DNA from: Larus michahellis
Lineage: Eukaryota > Chordata > Aves > Charadriiformes > Laridae
Length of the DNA: 64,000 bases
Assembly (NCBI RefSeq): GCF_964199755.1
Contig: NC_133900.1
Span: 74,632,727-74,696,726, forward strand
Reading direction: 5' to 3'
Shown here: positions 36,901 to 49,388 of the stretch, one piece after another
Position numbering within the stretch: the first letter of the stretch is position 1
Layout of the letters: every line of letters starts with the position of its first letter
Translations under genes and position numbers: made by a program
Notes under the pieces: model-generated
What the model was told of the DNA's origin: nothing
Seen by the model: the letters and a program-made list of their open reading frames with translations, nothing else
Database searches by the model: none

Positions 36901-39900
36901 AAAAAGTCCAAACAGGAAGCTTGTCAAATGGTAGGTGTTACAGCTTTCATTGGTTCAGATCCTCAAAAATCTCACCAGGGTCCTTCAGCGAAGAAAAGGA
37001 AGGACAGACTGAATGCCCCCAAAATTAGTAGAAAGCATCCTTTTTTTTTGTTTGTTTTGTTTTTGTTTTTTTTTTTGGAAAGAAGAAAACAACAGTAATA
37101 TCTATCTTAGGAGGGAAAGCAGAGATGCTGGGATACTTTCTAACATTAAGTAAGAGTAAAGGACAGAAGATAAACTTGCCTAACTGGTTGTCTGCCAGTG
37201 TTTAAGAAACACTGCTTCTCTTGGGGAGAGCAGGGGAGGAATCTTTTATACTGCTTGAATAACATCATTGGTGATATCCTTTGACTGACTGATATATTCC
37301 AGCAAAGAAAAGAACCTGAGGACCTGATATAAGAAAATACCTAGAGTCTTGAAGTACGACTTTCTTGTAGGAAAGAAAACTGAGCTGGTTTACTTAACAT
37401 CTCAAATATGAGAAAGAAACCAGTTTCTGTCTTAGACCTCATCATCTGAGCTAGTGCAAGGACACCAAATGTTAACTAGGGATCTGTCCTGTAACATAAA
37501 GTGTAGTGTATCCAATCTCCTGCCACTTTTACTTTTTAAAGTGTAATTAGGAGTATCCTTTGGAGAATGCTTTTTTTTAAGCTCTTGATTTCCCTGTATT
37601 TCAGCAAAAGGAACTTGCTCAATGTTTCTCCTCTTTTTCTGTTCTTTTTGTTTGATGAGGAGGACTAATTGATAGATGGTTTGCATTGGTAGAAGGACAT
37701 CTTGTGACTGACTTTATTCTGTGTGGTTAAGTCTGAAGACTTCCCGTGCCCAAGAGAAGGATGCCCTGAGGAAGTTAGATCGTCTGAATGACTATGAGCA
37801 GCAGATTCAAATACTGCGGGATGAAATTTCTATCCTGGATGCCCAAAAGTCTGTTCTCCAGAGCAGGTAGAGGCATTATTCAGAGAAGTCACAGAACCAG
37901 AGAAATTGTTTGTGTTGGGCAGCATGAATTCCTTCCTCATTTGAAACTGAAGTATAAACAAAAGCTAAGCTTTTGTACTTTGTTGCGAAGGGACATAAAC
38001 TCTTTAGCTGCATTCTCCTAGTGCCCAAATGTTTTCATTTCAGGCAGCTATGTTAAGTTTCTGGCAAAACAGCAAAGAGAGCAGCTTTACAAAACATTGA
38101 GAGCAACTGTATGGGATAAAAAGAGATGGTTATTTTTTTTTGTTTATAAGTCCTCTTTAAATACTGTACCATTACAGGGCAGAACTTATTCCTGTATTCT
38201 CACTTGTTTGGCTTTACAACTCTTCAGTGGTACTGAAAGAGAGACAAATCTCCAAAGTATTACCGTTTAAAAATGTGTTTACCCGGATCAAAGTGCTTGG
38301 CTGTACACACTTTAGGAATTACTTTAATTTTGTTGTTCAGGCTCTAGCCCGTAAAATGTATTGACACGCCTCTGTAATTACGTTGGCTCAAAATCTCAGC
38401 TCACCCTGGTAATAATTAAATTGACACAAAACTCTGCACTAGGCAAAAAAGCGTCTGAGGATGGTGAAGTGACCTCATGCTTCTTTACATGTCTGTCATA
38501 GGCTTGCACGGAGCCGCTCTCCTTCCCCAAGGCGCGGTGAGAACAGGTCACCTAGTCCACCTTGTCTGAGGAGCTGCTCACCTGGCCAAGCCAGGCGTAC
38601 AAACGCTTCGCGTCGCGCCCGCCTGGTAGCTCGATTTGGTGACATCTATGCTCAGGAACGCTTGGATGCAGAGACCCTTTTGAGGACATACATCAGTGAC
38701 ACGGAGATGGTGCAGAGGATAATATTCATTGCAGCTGTGGTAAGAAAAAAATATTTTTTCTTGGTTTACAGGCCGGAAGTGTTTTATAGAATATTATGTC
38801 TGGATTGGATTAAATTGTATGTAGATTAGCATTTCTGTGAAGTATGGAGAAGAAAACTTCTCTTCTTTTTTCCCTTTTGATTTTCCTTTCTTTCCCTCAC
38901 ACTTTTACATTGAACTCTCAATTTAGTGTCCTTTTATGGCTCTCCTGTCCGAGCATTAGAACAGGGTCAGTGATCTACAGTACAGGTGCCAAAAAAGGGC
39001 ACATAAGAAGACTGAATGGCTCTGAAAGGTAAATGATTCCTGCACTAAACAACACCACCTCATCTAGTTGAATTCTTTTAGGAATACTACATTTTAGAAA
39101 GTTAAAATCTTTCCAGTCATGCTTCCCTCTTACCTGTAGCTACATGCTTTTCTAGTTTTGTTTGGTCCCTTAAAATTACCTAGATACCTCGCACCTACTA
39201 TGAGCTCAGTCTGAAGAAATTTGGTTTTATTTTTCTGTACTTAATCTTCTTTTCTATAAAATTGATGTAGTACATACCCGTGCCAGAGAGGCAGTGTGTC
39301 TCTGAATGTGCCTGATCCCAAGCACATTTAACTTACTGAAGTTTTTTTCCCCACAACTGAGATTTAATTTACGCTCTCCAGCTCAACCTTTCTTCCCAAC
39401 AGACAAGAGGTGCTCCTGTCTGACATGTTAGGCTGTGGCACAGAAAATGCTATTACTGAATTCTGCTCTTGGTATCTTTGAATGCGATTCCATTGGTCGT
39501 GGGTGTGTGATGGAATCCTACATAAAAATAGAAGGTTAGGTGGGAAGCTTTTCAATCCTGTCTTCTGCAAGTAAATCAAACTTGATTTAATCATAGAAGT
39601 CCACCCAGATGAGTGCTATTTTTAACTTTCACTTTTACGGTGGTGTTTTATATTCCTCCTTGCAATGATGATGCTGGATTAAGTTCATCCTCTCAGATAA
39701 TCGATAAAAAATGAATCTCAGTCTCCTGGATTTAGCTAGATGTTCTTTATGTTTGCAGGAGTCTTTTCATGCAGCAAAGATGGCCTACAGGCAGTTCAAA
39801 GTACGTGTAAGAGAGACTCTGTCTCTAGGTCACTCGGGGCCTGAGTCTCTTGAAGACACTGTCCTGGATTATATAGTTCGCCATGAGGATCTGTATGACG

Positions 39901-42900
39901 TTCAAGCCAGTGTCAATGTAAGTCAAGGGCAGTGGGGGAAGTGACGTGTTGACCTATTTCAGTAGCTAATAAATTCGGAGTGTGTAAACTAGAAATGCAC
40001 TGCAATCTGAAGAAGGAAAAATGTTTATTGCATGGATTTTATGTCTTGTAGCAGTTTATTTTGCAAAATAATGTTGTGGTATGGCTGTAACCACTTGTTT
40101 TATTTGCCTGTGACTAGAATGTCTCTCTGCCAGAATAATATTTTTGTCAAGATACAGTGTAACAGTCTTAATCAAATAAACGTAAGCTAAGCTTCATATT
40201 TTTCTTTAAGCCTGTGCTCTACTGAAAAACTGCATCTCCCTCCTAAGACTGATGACAATGATGTCACTCATACTTTGTTTCTAAAATAACAGCACATTCT
40301 CTCTGAAGCTAATATTTTCTGGAATAGCCTAAGACAACATTGTTGGGAGTTTCTTATACTGATTTTTAAATGTATAAAGCTGAGAGGCGTATTTAGCAGG
40401 GATTTCCATATTTGCCCATGAATAAAAGCATTAGTGAGCTCAAATTACTCAGTTGTGTTTATTTTCAGGAAGTAATTCGCTCCATGAACATCAACCCAAA
40501 GATTTCATTTCCACCAGAAATTGATTTCATTGTGATCAGCACTTTGATTCGAGAGTTGTGCCGTGTGGCTTTTTCAATGCAGACACTCATTCCTCCTCTT
40601 GATATTGCTTTTGGTATTGATGGAGAACTCTTCAGTGAGACCAAGTAAGAACTCTTTATTTTCAGTCAGATTCTTGCTGTTAAAAAAGCCCATCATGTTG
40701 TATAGTCTGCTTCTTTCCTAATTAATATAAAGGTTTAAGATTGACGCTAAACAATAATTTGGGGCAAATATTCCAAAAATTCGGTATGTCTTTAAGGTTT
40801 ATGATGGTATATAAATTGCAGGATGTAGACCAGTATTAAAAGCTTCTTGAAATGCACATCAGAGCAATTTTCTGGATAAACTTAAGTCTCTAGAGCATAT
40901 TTAATTGATCTTTTTAGAGGAAAATTATCATCAGCTTTCCTTTCCCTGTTTGGTCTCTGTCTGTCTTCAGTGTTCATAAAATGTGTGCATCTTTGTTCCT
41001 CCTTTCTGGCCCATTTTGTAAAAGCAATGTTTACTGAGTTCTGGTAGTTGGTGTCTGATACCAGGATCATCAACATGCGTGCTGTGACCTCCAGGCTGTG
41101 GCTGCTGTACAATATATGGATCTTAATACACTCCCATCTCTTCTGGTTTAGATCTGAGCAAAAGGAAAAATGCCTTTTAAAAAATTGGAATTTTGTTTAA
41201 AAAATGCACACCACAACATAGTTTTTCTTTTTTCCATAGGGTCGGGGCTGGCTGCTTTCCTAGCTGGCAGAGAACTGTAGGGTACTTCCATGCCTTCAAG
41301 AAAACTAAAGGGATTGATAGCTCCGAGAAAAATTGCTCTCAAAAGCAAGAAAAGCCACAAGAATAAGGTTTCTAATAATACCTTAAAATAGAACAGAACC
41401 CAGATGGGAAAGAGCTTCAGCAGCCAAGGAGAGAAATAGAGAAGATAAAAGTAGCCCTTCGACAGGAGAGTGCAAAGTCATACATGGCTACTTAATGATC
41501 CTGCCCAAGTATTGGGCAGTTAGCTACTTGATACCCAAAGCTATTGGCTGAATTAAGAAGGCAGCAGTACTATGGTACAGTCTTGGGATGCCTTCTCCAC
41601 CTACTTGATGTCTGTGGCCTTCAAAACAGGTGTAATGTCTCTATATGTGCTGCTGTGGGAGACGTATACGCACATATATCCATCCATATAGATAAATATG
41701 GGGCATATATATGTGGAACACAGGAATGGAGCAAAACTTTTAGAAAGTCAAATAGTTCTGTTAGTTATGTGTGATACCATTCTATAAAAGGGCTGGCCAA
41801 ACCTCATCACACCTGATACCTTCCTCCATGCAGAGCTTCATGCCTCTATTTACAACATTGTTTTATATAAATTGCATTTGTGTATACATTAGTAATGTGT
41901 AGATGCATTGATATTTTTTATTTCACTTGTTTGGTATTTGTTTTGAGTTTGAATCCACAAAAGCAGACATATATTATTCAGCCCATATTGCAGACTTATG
42001 GAGGTAATATATACCTGGTATGTTAATACAGGCCTTCAAAATATTTTTTCTTAGCTAAAAAGTCACTTATTCGTTACCAATATCTGAGGTTCTTGCTAAT
42101 AAAATTGCCTCTTCTGTCTCATAAGATACTAGGATGTAACTTTATAGTTGAGATAGAGTATTTCTGTAATATCCTTTATAGGGGTCTTGTTTTAGCAAGA
42201 TATTTCAGTAAGATGCCAAAATGCTGCTTAGGAGATTTAATCTGTCAGTGGACTCAAGGACCTTGGCTTGTGTGGGGCTTATGCAAGAATAAGTGGCCTT
42301 CTGAAGTGTGAGATGGCTTTGTTGGAGCGTCTCTCAGTACAAGTAGACAGTGTATTCTGCTAAATTTGTCTTACAGAGGCATTTCTTTTACAGGTTCACT
42401 TAAAGAATACTTATTTTTGTGATACAGAAATATTGTCAAGAAAGATGCTTATGAGCTGTAACTAGTATTCTGCTTTTTATCAGCACGGATGACTTGAAGC
42501 ATCATATTTATCTTTTGGCACTTATATGCAGACATTTCTTGTACTCTGTGTTTCAACAGGTACCATCGTAGTTTTGACTCTGATTTCACAGCTGCCTTGG
42601 TGGCCTATCATGTATGGCCTGCTCTGATGGAAAACGATGTTGTAATTGTGAAGGGAGAGGCAGTCACAAAAAGAGGAGCTTTGGTACGTACTTTGTTAAG
42701 CAACATGTTAAGGGAAGTCATTGGATTTAAACAGTGTTTTAAAAAGATAAATTCTCAATTGTTCCTTATATGGCTGGAGCTGTGTATATCAAATGTCAGT
42801 TAGGTTTTAGTGCCTCATCCTGTAATTAGGATTAATAGTTCCATTTGCCTTAATGTAGTCATTATGCAGATGCGTGATTTTTTAGAACAGGCTCTGTCAA

Positions 42901-44439
42901 CAGAAAGTTTACTGTGTTTACTCTCTGTCCTCAAGCCTTGCCTCCAGCGTGGCAAGTCTGCTTGCCGAGTCTGTCTTTCTTTTAAAAGAGAACATTTAAT
43001 AAGTTTGTCAAACACTTCTCTCATAGTGGTCTTGCAGAAGTAGAAGTAGAAGCAGAAGCCGAAGCCGCAGCCGCAGCACCAGTCCTCTTCTGTCTCATCG
43101 TGTAAGCCCCAGCTGAATGCTTGTAGTATAAACAGCATCAAGTATTTTAAACTCAGAATGTAGGCAATGTTTTAAAAATGCTGATGTGCCACACATACGT
43201 TTTAACATTAGGAACAAGTGCCTTTGCTGGTTCTGGAATGAGGTGAAGCTGAACTGACAGATATTGCCTGGTATAATTATCAGTGGAGATAACTGTATGA
43301 GAAGTAGATCATCATTAAATTCTTGGAAGTGTCAACTGTGCATCTCCAAATGCTTTCCCCCTACCCCCCTTGCTTCAGTACCCTTCTGAATAACTAATTG
43401 TGTCATCTGGAAGTGTTTTAGTCATCTTGCAGTACATATACAGCATATGGTTCCTGCCTTCTGGAATTAGTAATCTAAATTTACCTTTTAATACCTCAAA
43501 GGAGCGGAAAATCAGTGTAGGGTGGGCAAGAGGGGAAGAACAGAGGTGGTACTAATAAAATATGTGAAACCTTAGCAGAGTTCTGCATGTGGCATAGTTA
43601 CACAATATTTTTAATTACTTCTGTAAAAATCATGTATATTTTTCTAACTGTTAGCCCATCTTATTAAATTGACATAGGTGCCCTCAACTTAAAATGTGAA
43701 TATTGAAAACATGAGAGGCTTTGGGTAAGACTCACTTTTTCATGTGCGTGTGCAGGATGTGAAAGAAAAACTAGAAAGTTGTTGAATTTGACTTTGTAGC
43801 AGTGGAGCTGCACTGGCAGAGTGACACGTGCAAGTTTTCTGAATGTTGATGGGTCCCCAGGTGCCTTTCTTGGGTACAGTTCTTTAGTGCACCTGAGTTT
43901 CCTTTTCTGTTTGTCTTGCAGTTGTCTCGAAGCCGCAGCCCTTCACCAGTGAGGAGCGGAAGCCCAAGTAAGTGGGGGTATCAGTTCATGACTCGTGGTT
44001 TTCACATTAAGCCCTTAAACAACTGAGCAAAGAGACAAAGCGACATGCTGAAGGTCTTTGACTCTAAAATACTTGTCTAAGTCTTATTTTTAAAATGGGC
44101 AGCCCCTTTCTTTTCTGTGTGTGGAAAAAGGCTGGAATTTCTGACAGCTTGTTTTTCACCCTACTCAGACCACAGTCATGAGTTCTCTCTGCTGGTTGCC
44201 TTTATTGTGGCCAGTTTTGTAGTAAGTAAAACTTGTTCTCTTCCCTACACAAGAGACAGTTAGCTGCATACCTGCTGGCTCCATGCCTTTGAAAATCCAA
44301 AGAGATAGCTAAGTGATAACGGTGATGTGATGGTTTTCAAACTATATGAACATGTGCCCATCTTGAAGCCAAGCCAATTTAAATATTTAGAAAAAAATAG
44401 TTGTACTGAAATGTGTCCTTTTCTTCAACAGGACGTTAA
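24622..44439 (+). CDS. SPATA18: SPATA18 (Mieap, mitochondria-eating protein), 13 coding exons, frameshifted as given
   Basis: SPATA18 is a p53-inducible protein of mitochondrial quality control that is strongly expressed in testis. Exons are 24622-24708, 28022-28127, 28237-28352, 29827-29945, 33325-33418, 37732-37866, 38502-38739, 39759-39917, 40469-40644, 42560-42683, 43027-43101, 43922-43967 and 44432-44439, all GT-AG. Hallmarks are [35 protein letters not shown], a coiled coil in exons 4-6, an RS-rich stretch (RSPSPRR) in exon 7, then the conserved C-terminal domain with [23 protein letters not shown] and [12 protein letters not shown], and an RS-repeat tail ending [12 protein letters not shown]. 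Total length is 1483 nt, 2 nt short of an open frame: exon 5 lacks two bases near 33382/33383, after codon 162, giving 31 out-of-frame residues and a stop at 37789-37791. All other exons are intact, so this is either a recent lesion or an assembly error. A region present in human between exons 5 and 6 (about 40 aa) was not found. Confidence 0.93.
25098..25620 (-). mobile_element. Solo LTR of an avian endogenous retrovirus, minus orientation
   Basis: In SPATA18 intron 1, about 520 bp read on the minus strand like a known type of avian ERV LTR. Recognisable marks are a segment with GGCCAACAGGACTACTTCAT and ATACCACGATCATCACATTC (about 25508-25545), an AATAAA with a polyadenylation-like region near 25190, and a terminal TCAAACCATAACA near 25098-25110. 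No internal gag, pol or env sequence is seen next to it, so I call it a solo LTR. Boundaries are approximate and no target-site duplication was established. Confidence 0.6.
26400..26945. repeat. Possible ancient vertebrate interspersed repeat
   Basis: Inside SPATA18 intron 1. Phrases such as ttgaagatgatatgcaggtt near 26897 and ggacaacagttttagctg near 26817 resemble a highly degraded old vertebrate repeat text that I recall only loosely. No reading frame is preserved. The family is not assigned. Confidence 0.3.
27469..27898 (-). mobile_element. CR1 LINE 3' fragment, minus orientation, SPATA18 intron 1
   Basis: Starts with the inverted CR1 tail (ctcatagaatagcttgtgtt, then ggaagggacctttaaaggtc) and reads on the minus strand into the end of ORF2 ([39 protein letters not shown]). 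It is of the same subfamily as the copy at 48706-49380, sharing most of the first 200 bp. Confidence 0.9.
29167..29197. repeat. C-rich tract, G-quadruplex potential on minus strand
   Basis: Five C runs of 4 to 8 bases separated by single A or ACG, in SPATA18 intron 3. The complementary strand has enough G runs with short loops for an intramolecular quadruplex. Confidence 0.85.
30763..31850 (-). mobile_element. CR1 LINE 3' fragment, minus orientation, SPATA18 intron 4
   Basis: About 1.1 kb. The inverted tail begins near 30763 (tcatagaattgtagaatcac). On the minus strand, broken frames give the C-terminal CR1 ORF2 motifs ([56 protein letters not shown]) and, further 5', the reverse transcriptase part ([27 protein letters not shown]). 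Several frameshifts; dead copy. Confidence 0.92.
32235..32565 (+). mobile_element. CR1 LINE 3' end, plus orientation, SPATA18 intron 4
   Basis: A short fragment with [16 protein letters not shown] near 32295-32345 and [20 protein letters not shown] near 32397-32455, followed by a tail (gggttggaccagatgacctc and ccttccaacctcaac). Its tail resembles that of the plus-strand copy at 1705-2845. It forms a tail-out inverted pair with the minus copy at 30763-31850. Confidence 0.9.
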
Positions 44440-47400
44440 TGGAACGTGTTCCTGTCATTCAGTACATCTGGATACAACAACTTCACTGGTGCCTTTTCTC
44501 TTCAAGAATACCTCAAATCTTGCAATAATGTGAATGGCAATTGTCACTCCAAATGGAGTTTGTGTTCAGTGTGGTTTTTAGAATTATAAAAGGCTTATTT
44601 ATAATTTTAGAAACTAATTCAACCCTTCTGATTTAAAAAAACAAAAGTGCATGCAATACAGGATCATACTTGTTTGGCAGAATTTGCAGAGCACTGCATG
44701 CTGTAATCCTCCAGATGGAGATAGAATTATTGCTTCTAGAATGTTTTCCACAGATACCAAATGATGCAATTTATCTCAATAGGATGTTTAATATAACCTA
44801 AATGGTGAACGTTGCAGAATGTTGAGGTTAGCTGTCACTTGAAAACAGTTTCATTAATTGGTGCTTATTTACAATTTTAGAAAATAGCAATAATCTTAGG
44901 ATGTGCCAGTCTCACACAGCATCCTTTAAATTACGTCCTTGTGGTAAGCTGAATTTTCTAACTACAATGCAAAAATTGCACAAAATGATCATAAACTACC
45001 AATACTCCAGCAATCCCCAGGACTTCACTGACATTTACTTATGAAAGCACAGGTGTGTGCTTTAGCAAGGCCATAATAGTCCTTGTTAAATTTGTTTTTA
45101 CTTAAAAAGGAGTATCATAAAAAATTGTAGTTTGGAACTTGAAGTATTTTGAAAGTGTGCCAGTGGTTATTTGTGGGCTTGAAATATTTGCTTGAGGTGG
45201 CCTATTCAGTATCACTTTTAATGGGCTTTCATACCAGATCGATAGATTAGTAATTCTTGTGAACACAGTAAAAAAACCCCACCTGTCCAGTTATCTCTGT
45301 GGGTGTTTATTACATTTTAAGTGTAAAAATTAGAGACCTAAAGAGATTTTATTCTGGCACTTTAAATAGTTTGTTCCCCTTGTAAATGTCTATTTCAATA
45401 TCAGCATTTTTGTTTTCGAGAGAACTGATGCTGTCTTTCTCTCAGAACCTCATCTGTAGGACCAGCTTTAAATACAAGCCACACAAGTGATGGCTTGGGG
45501 CCTTGTGCTTTTATGTAAAAACGTAGGATTTGTCATAATGGAGCTGATGTGTAATTCCCAACTCCACGGTCTCATTCCAGTCGATACCTGATGATTCAAA
45601 GGTACGTGGTGCTTTCCCCAGATTCATCTCCACAATTTTGGGATATAACAATCAGAAAGAGGAAAAACTCCTTTCTGCCTCCTCTTTTAATCAGCCCACC
45701 GGAACATGACACTTCATTAGTACCACTGTAATAACATGAGCAAAAATATTTTTATTAGGTCTGAAACTATTTTGTCTTTGAAGTTAAGTTACAGGAGCAG
45801 ATTTTGTGTTCCCTTTCCAGGGATCTGATGCAGATTTACACATCTATGCTCTTTCTCTCTACTTCTTATGTGGCTTGAGACTTTGGCACAGGATCAGATT
45901 TCAGGCAGATTTTAGTGTCCCCATGAGCCATGGATCAGCTGTGACTCTTGTTCTACAGATGTGTTTTCATTGGAATTAGGCCCATTAATAACCAATGAGA
46001 GCAAAATGAGGTCCTGTACATAGAGTGTCATTCACAGGGACACTCTGAATGAACACGGGGACACAAAGGCACATGCACGTTATGTGGTCTTGTTATCTAA
46101 GGAAGTCACAAGAGAAAATGCAACTAAGAGCCTGATTGCTGGTCACAGCTATGGATCTGGGCTTGAAGTAAAACTGCATATTTCTGCACTGATCTCATGA
46201 CTAAAACCACCACAGTTCTGGAAAAACTGAGCACCTGCAACGTGTGTGGCAACAGAAGATATTTGGATGTCCCGAGTGTGGTTTTGAGCAGAAAAAGGAA
46301 GACTCTCTCAAAATCTTGTAATTACCAAGGACTAAGGAGATGTGGGTTTTTTAAAAAATTAGGTGTTGTGTGTTTGTCTTCTGCATGTAATTACCAAGAC
46401 CTGTCTGTATTATGATTTTGAGCTGAAGTTAAGTTTCCATACCAACTGTGAGAAAACTAAGACTACATGAAGGAAGTATGTTTTTCTTGACAAGCATGAG
46501 AGGAAGAGTAGTTCCAGACTTGCACACACCTGTGATGCTGCTAGGAACTATTATTCCCAAAATGGCCATTAAAGACAAATTCGCAGTGCATGGTGGACCA
46601 TCTCATCTTACTCCCCCAGCAGGTACCTAGAGAACTAGTTAGTCTCAAAGTAAAAGAGAAAACTAATGAAATGACAGCCAATGATTCTTTTTAGTAGTAA
46701 AAAAGCAGCTCTAGAATTATTATTTTTTTTTTTTTGCATAATGTTTCAGAGCGGAGCAAACCATTTCCAGCAAAGTAGGAACTCAATCCACAGCATGGTA
46801 ACAGTTAGTTAAACAAACCTTACTCTACTCAGTTGTACTCTGCAGCCCATAGCCTTTTTATAGGAATATATTGTTTTGTACTCGTTGCCTGCGCAGCTTA
46901 TTTGTAGCCAATTAAATCTACAGGTCAGATAGAAGATTGCTTTTTGTGCCAATTTAGACACTAACAGCTCCTGTGCTGCTTTTTATCGACATGGCAACAG
47001 TGCAGAGAATGCATACCGATAAAGATTATGAGGAATGAACCAGCAAATGCAAAATAACTTATAAAAAGGGACTTCTCTAATTGCTTGTAAGACCCTATGA
47101 AAGAACAGATCGTGAATGCAAAACTGATGACTTCACATTTTAATAAGAGTTTCTAAAATCTTAAGTAAGATTTTTTTAATTTTCTTTTTTTCCTCTAAAT
47201 CACAAGACTGGATAATGCCACACTTGTAAATACAGCAAAGTAGAAACAGAAAGGGTGGATTCTAATAGGTGACAAATAAATAAATTTAAAAAGCCAGTAA
47301 GGCTTCCATTACAAGATAGTTTTAGAACAGTATAATCATGATCAAAATGTTAATACCAGGAAAAAGAAGGCAGTTTTTGAGCTAATTTAAACTGTGCAGA

Positions 47401-48705
47401 TGGGCTGGTGGAAGTGAGGCTGCACGGGATGTAAAAAAGCACCACCTTTGGGCCAAGGTGTTCATGTAGAGCAGCACATGCTTGTGAGGGATTTTAAGAT
47501 TGCTGGAGAATTTCTCCTGCGTGTCATCTCTTTGAAGGCTGATTAACGTCTGTCTCAGTTCAAAGGCTGTCCCAGAGTCAGTCTAAACATGTGGATGTTT
47601 TATCACCTATTTCTGGGAAAATGCAATCTCATAAAAATATCTTCAGTCTTCTTCAATGTTTGCAGCTCAATAACATAGAGATTCATGCAGAGTTAGCAGA
47701 TACTGAGAGTGAATGACTGAGCTAAATTTGCTACTGCACGATGAAGATTTAAATTCAGAAATTATCTTAGATAGATTCTTTCAGCATCCTGACAGGAGAA
47801 AGAAAGTTGGGAGCAGGAGGTTGGTGAAGTCCTCCCATCAGTGAGCTGTGGTGCTGATTCGGTCTTGTAGGAGGCTCTGGAGATGAGTGGTAAGTTAAAG
47901 CAAAAATACTCTACAGCCTGAATCAAGTAAATGTGAAGGCCAAAAATTATCAAAATGTTCCCTGGAGAATTGCCTGTACATCCTCCGGGATTTGAGCCTT
48001 TTAACTTTACTTTTATATTGCATGTATGTACTGCAAAAGTTTGTCATCCTGTAAAAGTGCCATCAGAATTAAATAGTCTTTCAGCTTTATGTAACCTTTG
48101 TCAGCAGTTTTTGATTGGTGTTAACTGCACAATGATTTTCTTACTGTAGCATTAAAGAAATGAAAGTCTGTTCATTATGGCTCGCAGCTACATTAGCATG
48201 TGTTCAAATGGAATGTTTTAAGTTTCAAGACTGTGTCATGTTTCTTTTAGTCGTGCAGTTAGCAAGTATACTAAAGAAATGTACATTTCATTTTATGCTG
48301 GTTTTTGATAGTTTAAAACCACACATGTAAGTAAATGGATCACAGGCTCTTGCTGACACGCAGGTGTGTTGTTTACGTGGAAGCTGTACCTTTCATTTGG
48401 TAAACAGAGCACAACCATGGACCACTTTACTGTTAGCAGATGAAGGCACAAACACAGATGAAGTGGGTGGTGTATTTATACTTTCTTATGGCTTTGAGAA
48501 GGCGACAGTTCTGCGTTGTGAAACCCCAGTTCTCAAAGTAACATTACCTGCTTGAAAGTAAAATGTCAGCATAAAGATGCTATTTACCACTGTTAGTATT
48601 GCTTCCTGTGAAATTGTTTTTTCCTAAAGGGCTTTGACCTGCATTCCAAGCTCTTTATAAAAAAAAAGAGGTCATTTTAGGCTAATTCCTTCTCTTCAAA
48701 GTGGA
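44440..48705. other. Gene-poor region downstream of SPATA18
   Basis: About 4.3 kb of AT-rich sequence. The proximal part is presumably SPATA18 3' UTR, but no AATAAA lies close to the stop; the first clear one I noticed is near 47274, with an ATTAAA near 46569. No repeat family, RNA gene or coding region is recognised; open frames are short and unrelated to known domains. Confidence 0.45.
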
Positions 48706-49380
48706 GAATCATAAATAGTTTGGGTTGGAAGGGACCTTTAAAGGTCATCTAGTCCAACCTTCCCTGCAGTGAGCAGGGACATCTTCAACTAGATCAGGTT
48801 GCTCAGAGCCCCGTCCAACCTGACCTGGAATGTTTTCAGGGATGGGGCATTGACCACCTCTCTGGGCAACCTGTGCCAGTGTTTCACCACCCTCATTGTG
48901 AAAAATTTATTCCTTATATCTAATCTAAATCTACCCTCTTTTAGTTTAAAGCCCTTACCCATAGCCTTACCCTTTAAAGCCCATAGCCCGTATTATTTTT
49001 TGTGTCCCTTGCCAAGTTCAGCTCCAGCTATGCCTTGGCCTTCTTGACCCTATCCCTACACAACAAGGCAATGTCCTATACTCTTCACAGTATACTTGTC
49101 CCTGTTTCCACTGCCTGTGCATTTCCTTGTTGTCCTTTAGTTTGAGCAGCAGGTCTTGACTCAACCATGCTGGTGTCTTGCCCTCCTTTCCTGATTTTTT
49201 TTTATACCAGGGGACTGAGAGCTCTTGCACTCTACGGAAAGTGGACTTAAAGGTCTCCCAGCTCTGTTCTGCTCCCTTGTCCGTGAGGGCAGTTTCCGAG
49301 GGGATCCTATTGACTAACTCCTTGAACAGTTGGAAGTTTGCTTTCCTAAAACCGAGAGTCCTGACTCTACTTGTCCTTTG
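48706..49380 (-). mobile_element. CR1 LINE, internally deleted, minus orientation
   Basis: The 3' tail and end of ORF2 occupy 48706 to about 48965. The sequence then jumps to the ORF2 linker between endonuclease and reverse transcriptase: on the minus strand TLGFRKANFQLFKELVN near 49325-49375 and GKEGKTPAWLSQDLLLKLKD near 49130-49200. The reverse transcriptase core is therefore deleted. The 5' end of the homology at about 49378 abuts the tandem repeat upstream of the KLHL10-like frame. Confidence 0.88.
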
Positions 49381-49388
49381 AACACTTG

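Noticed and set aside
43968-44025. Read-through of SPATA18 exon 12 to a stop in the intron
   Set aside because: CAA|GTAAGT is a strong donor, and splicing to 44432 gives an ending (SPRR then stop) close to the human C-terminus; read-through adds unrelated residues.
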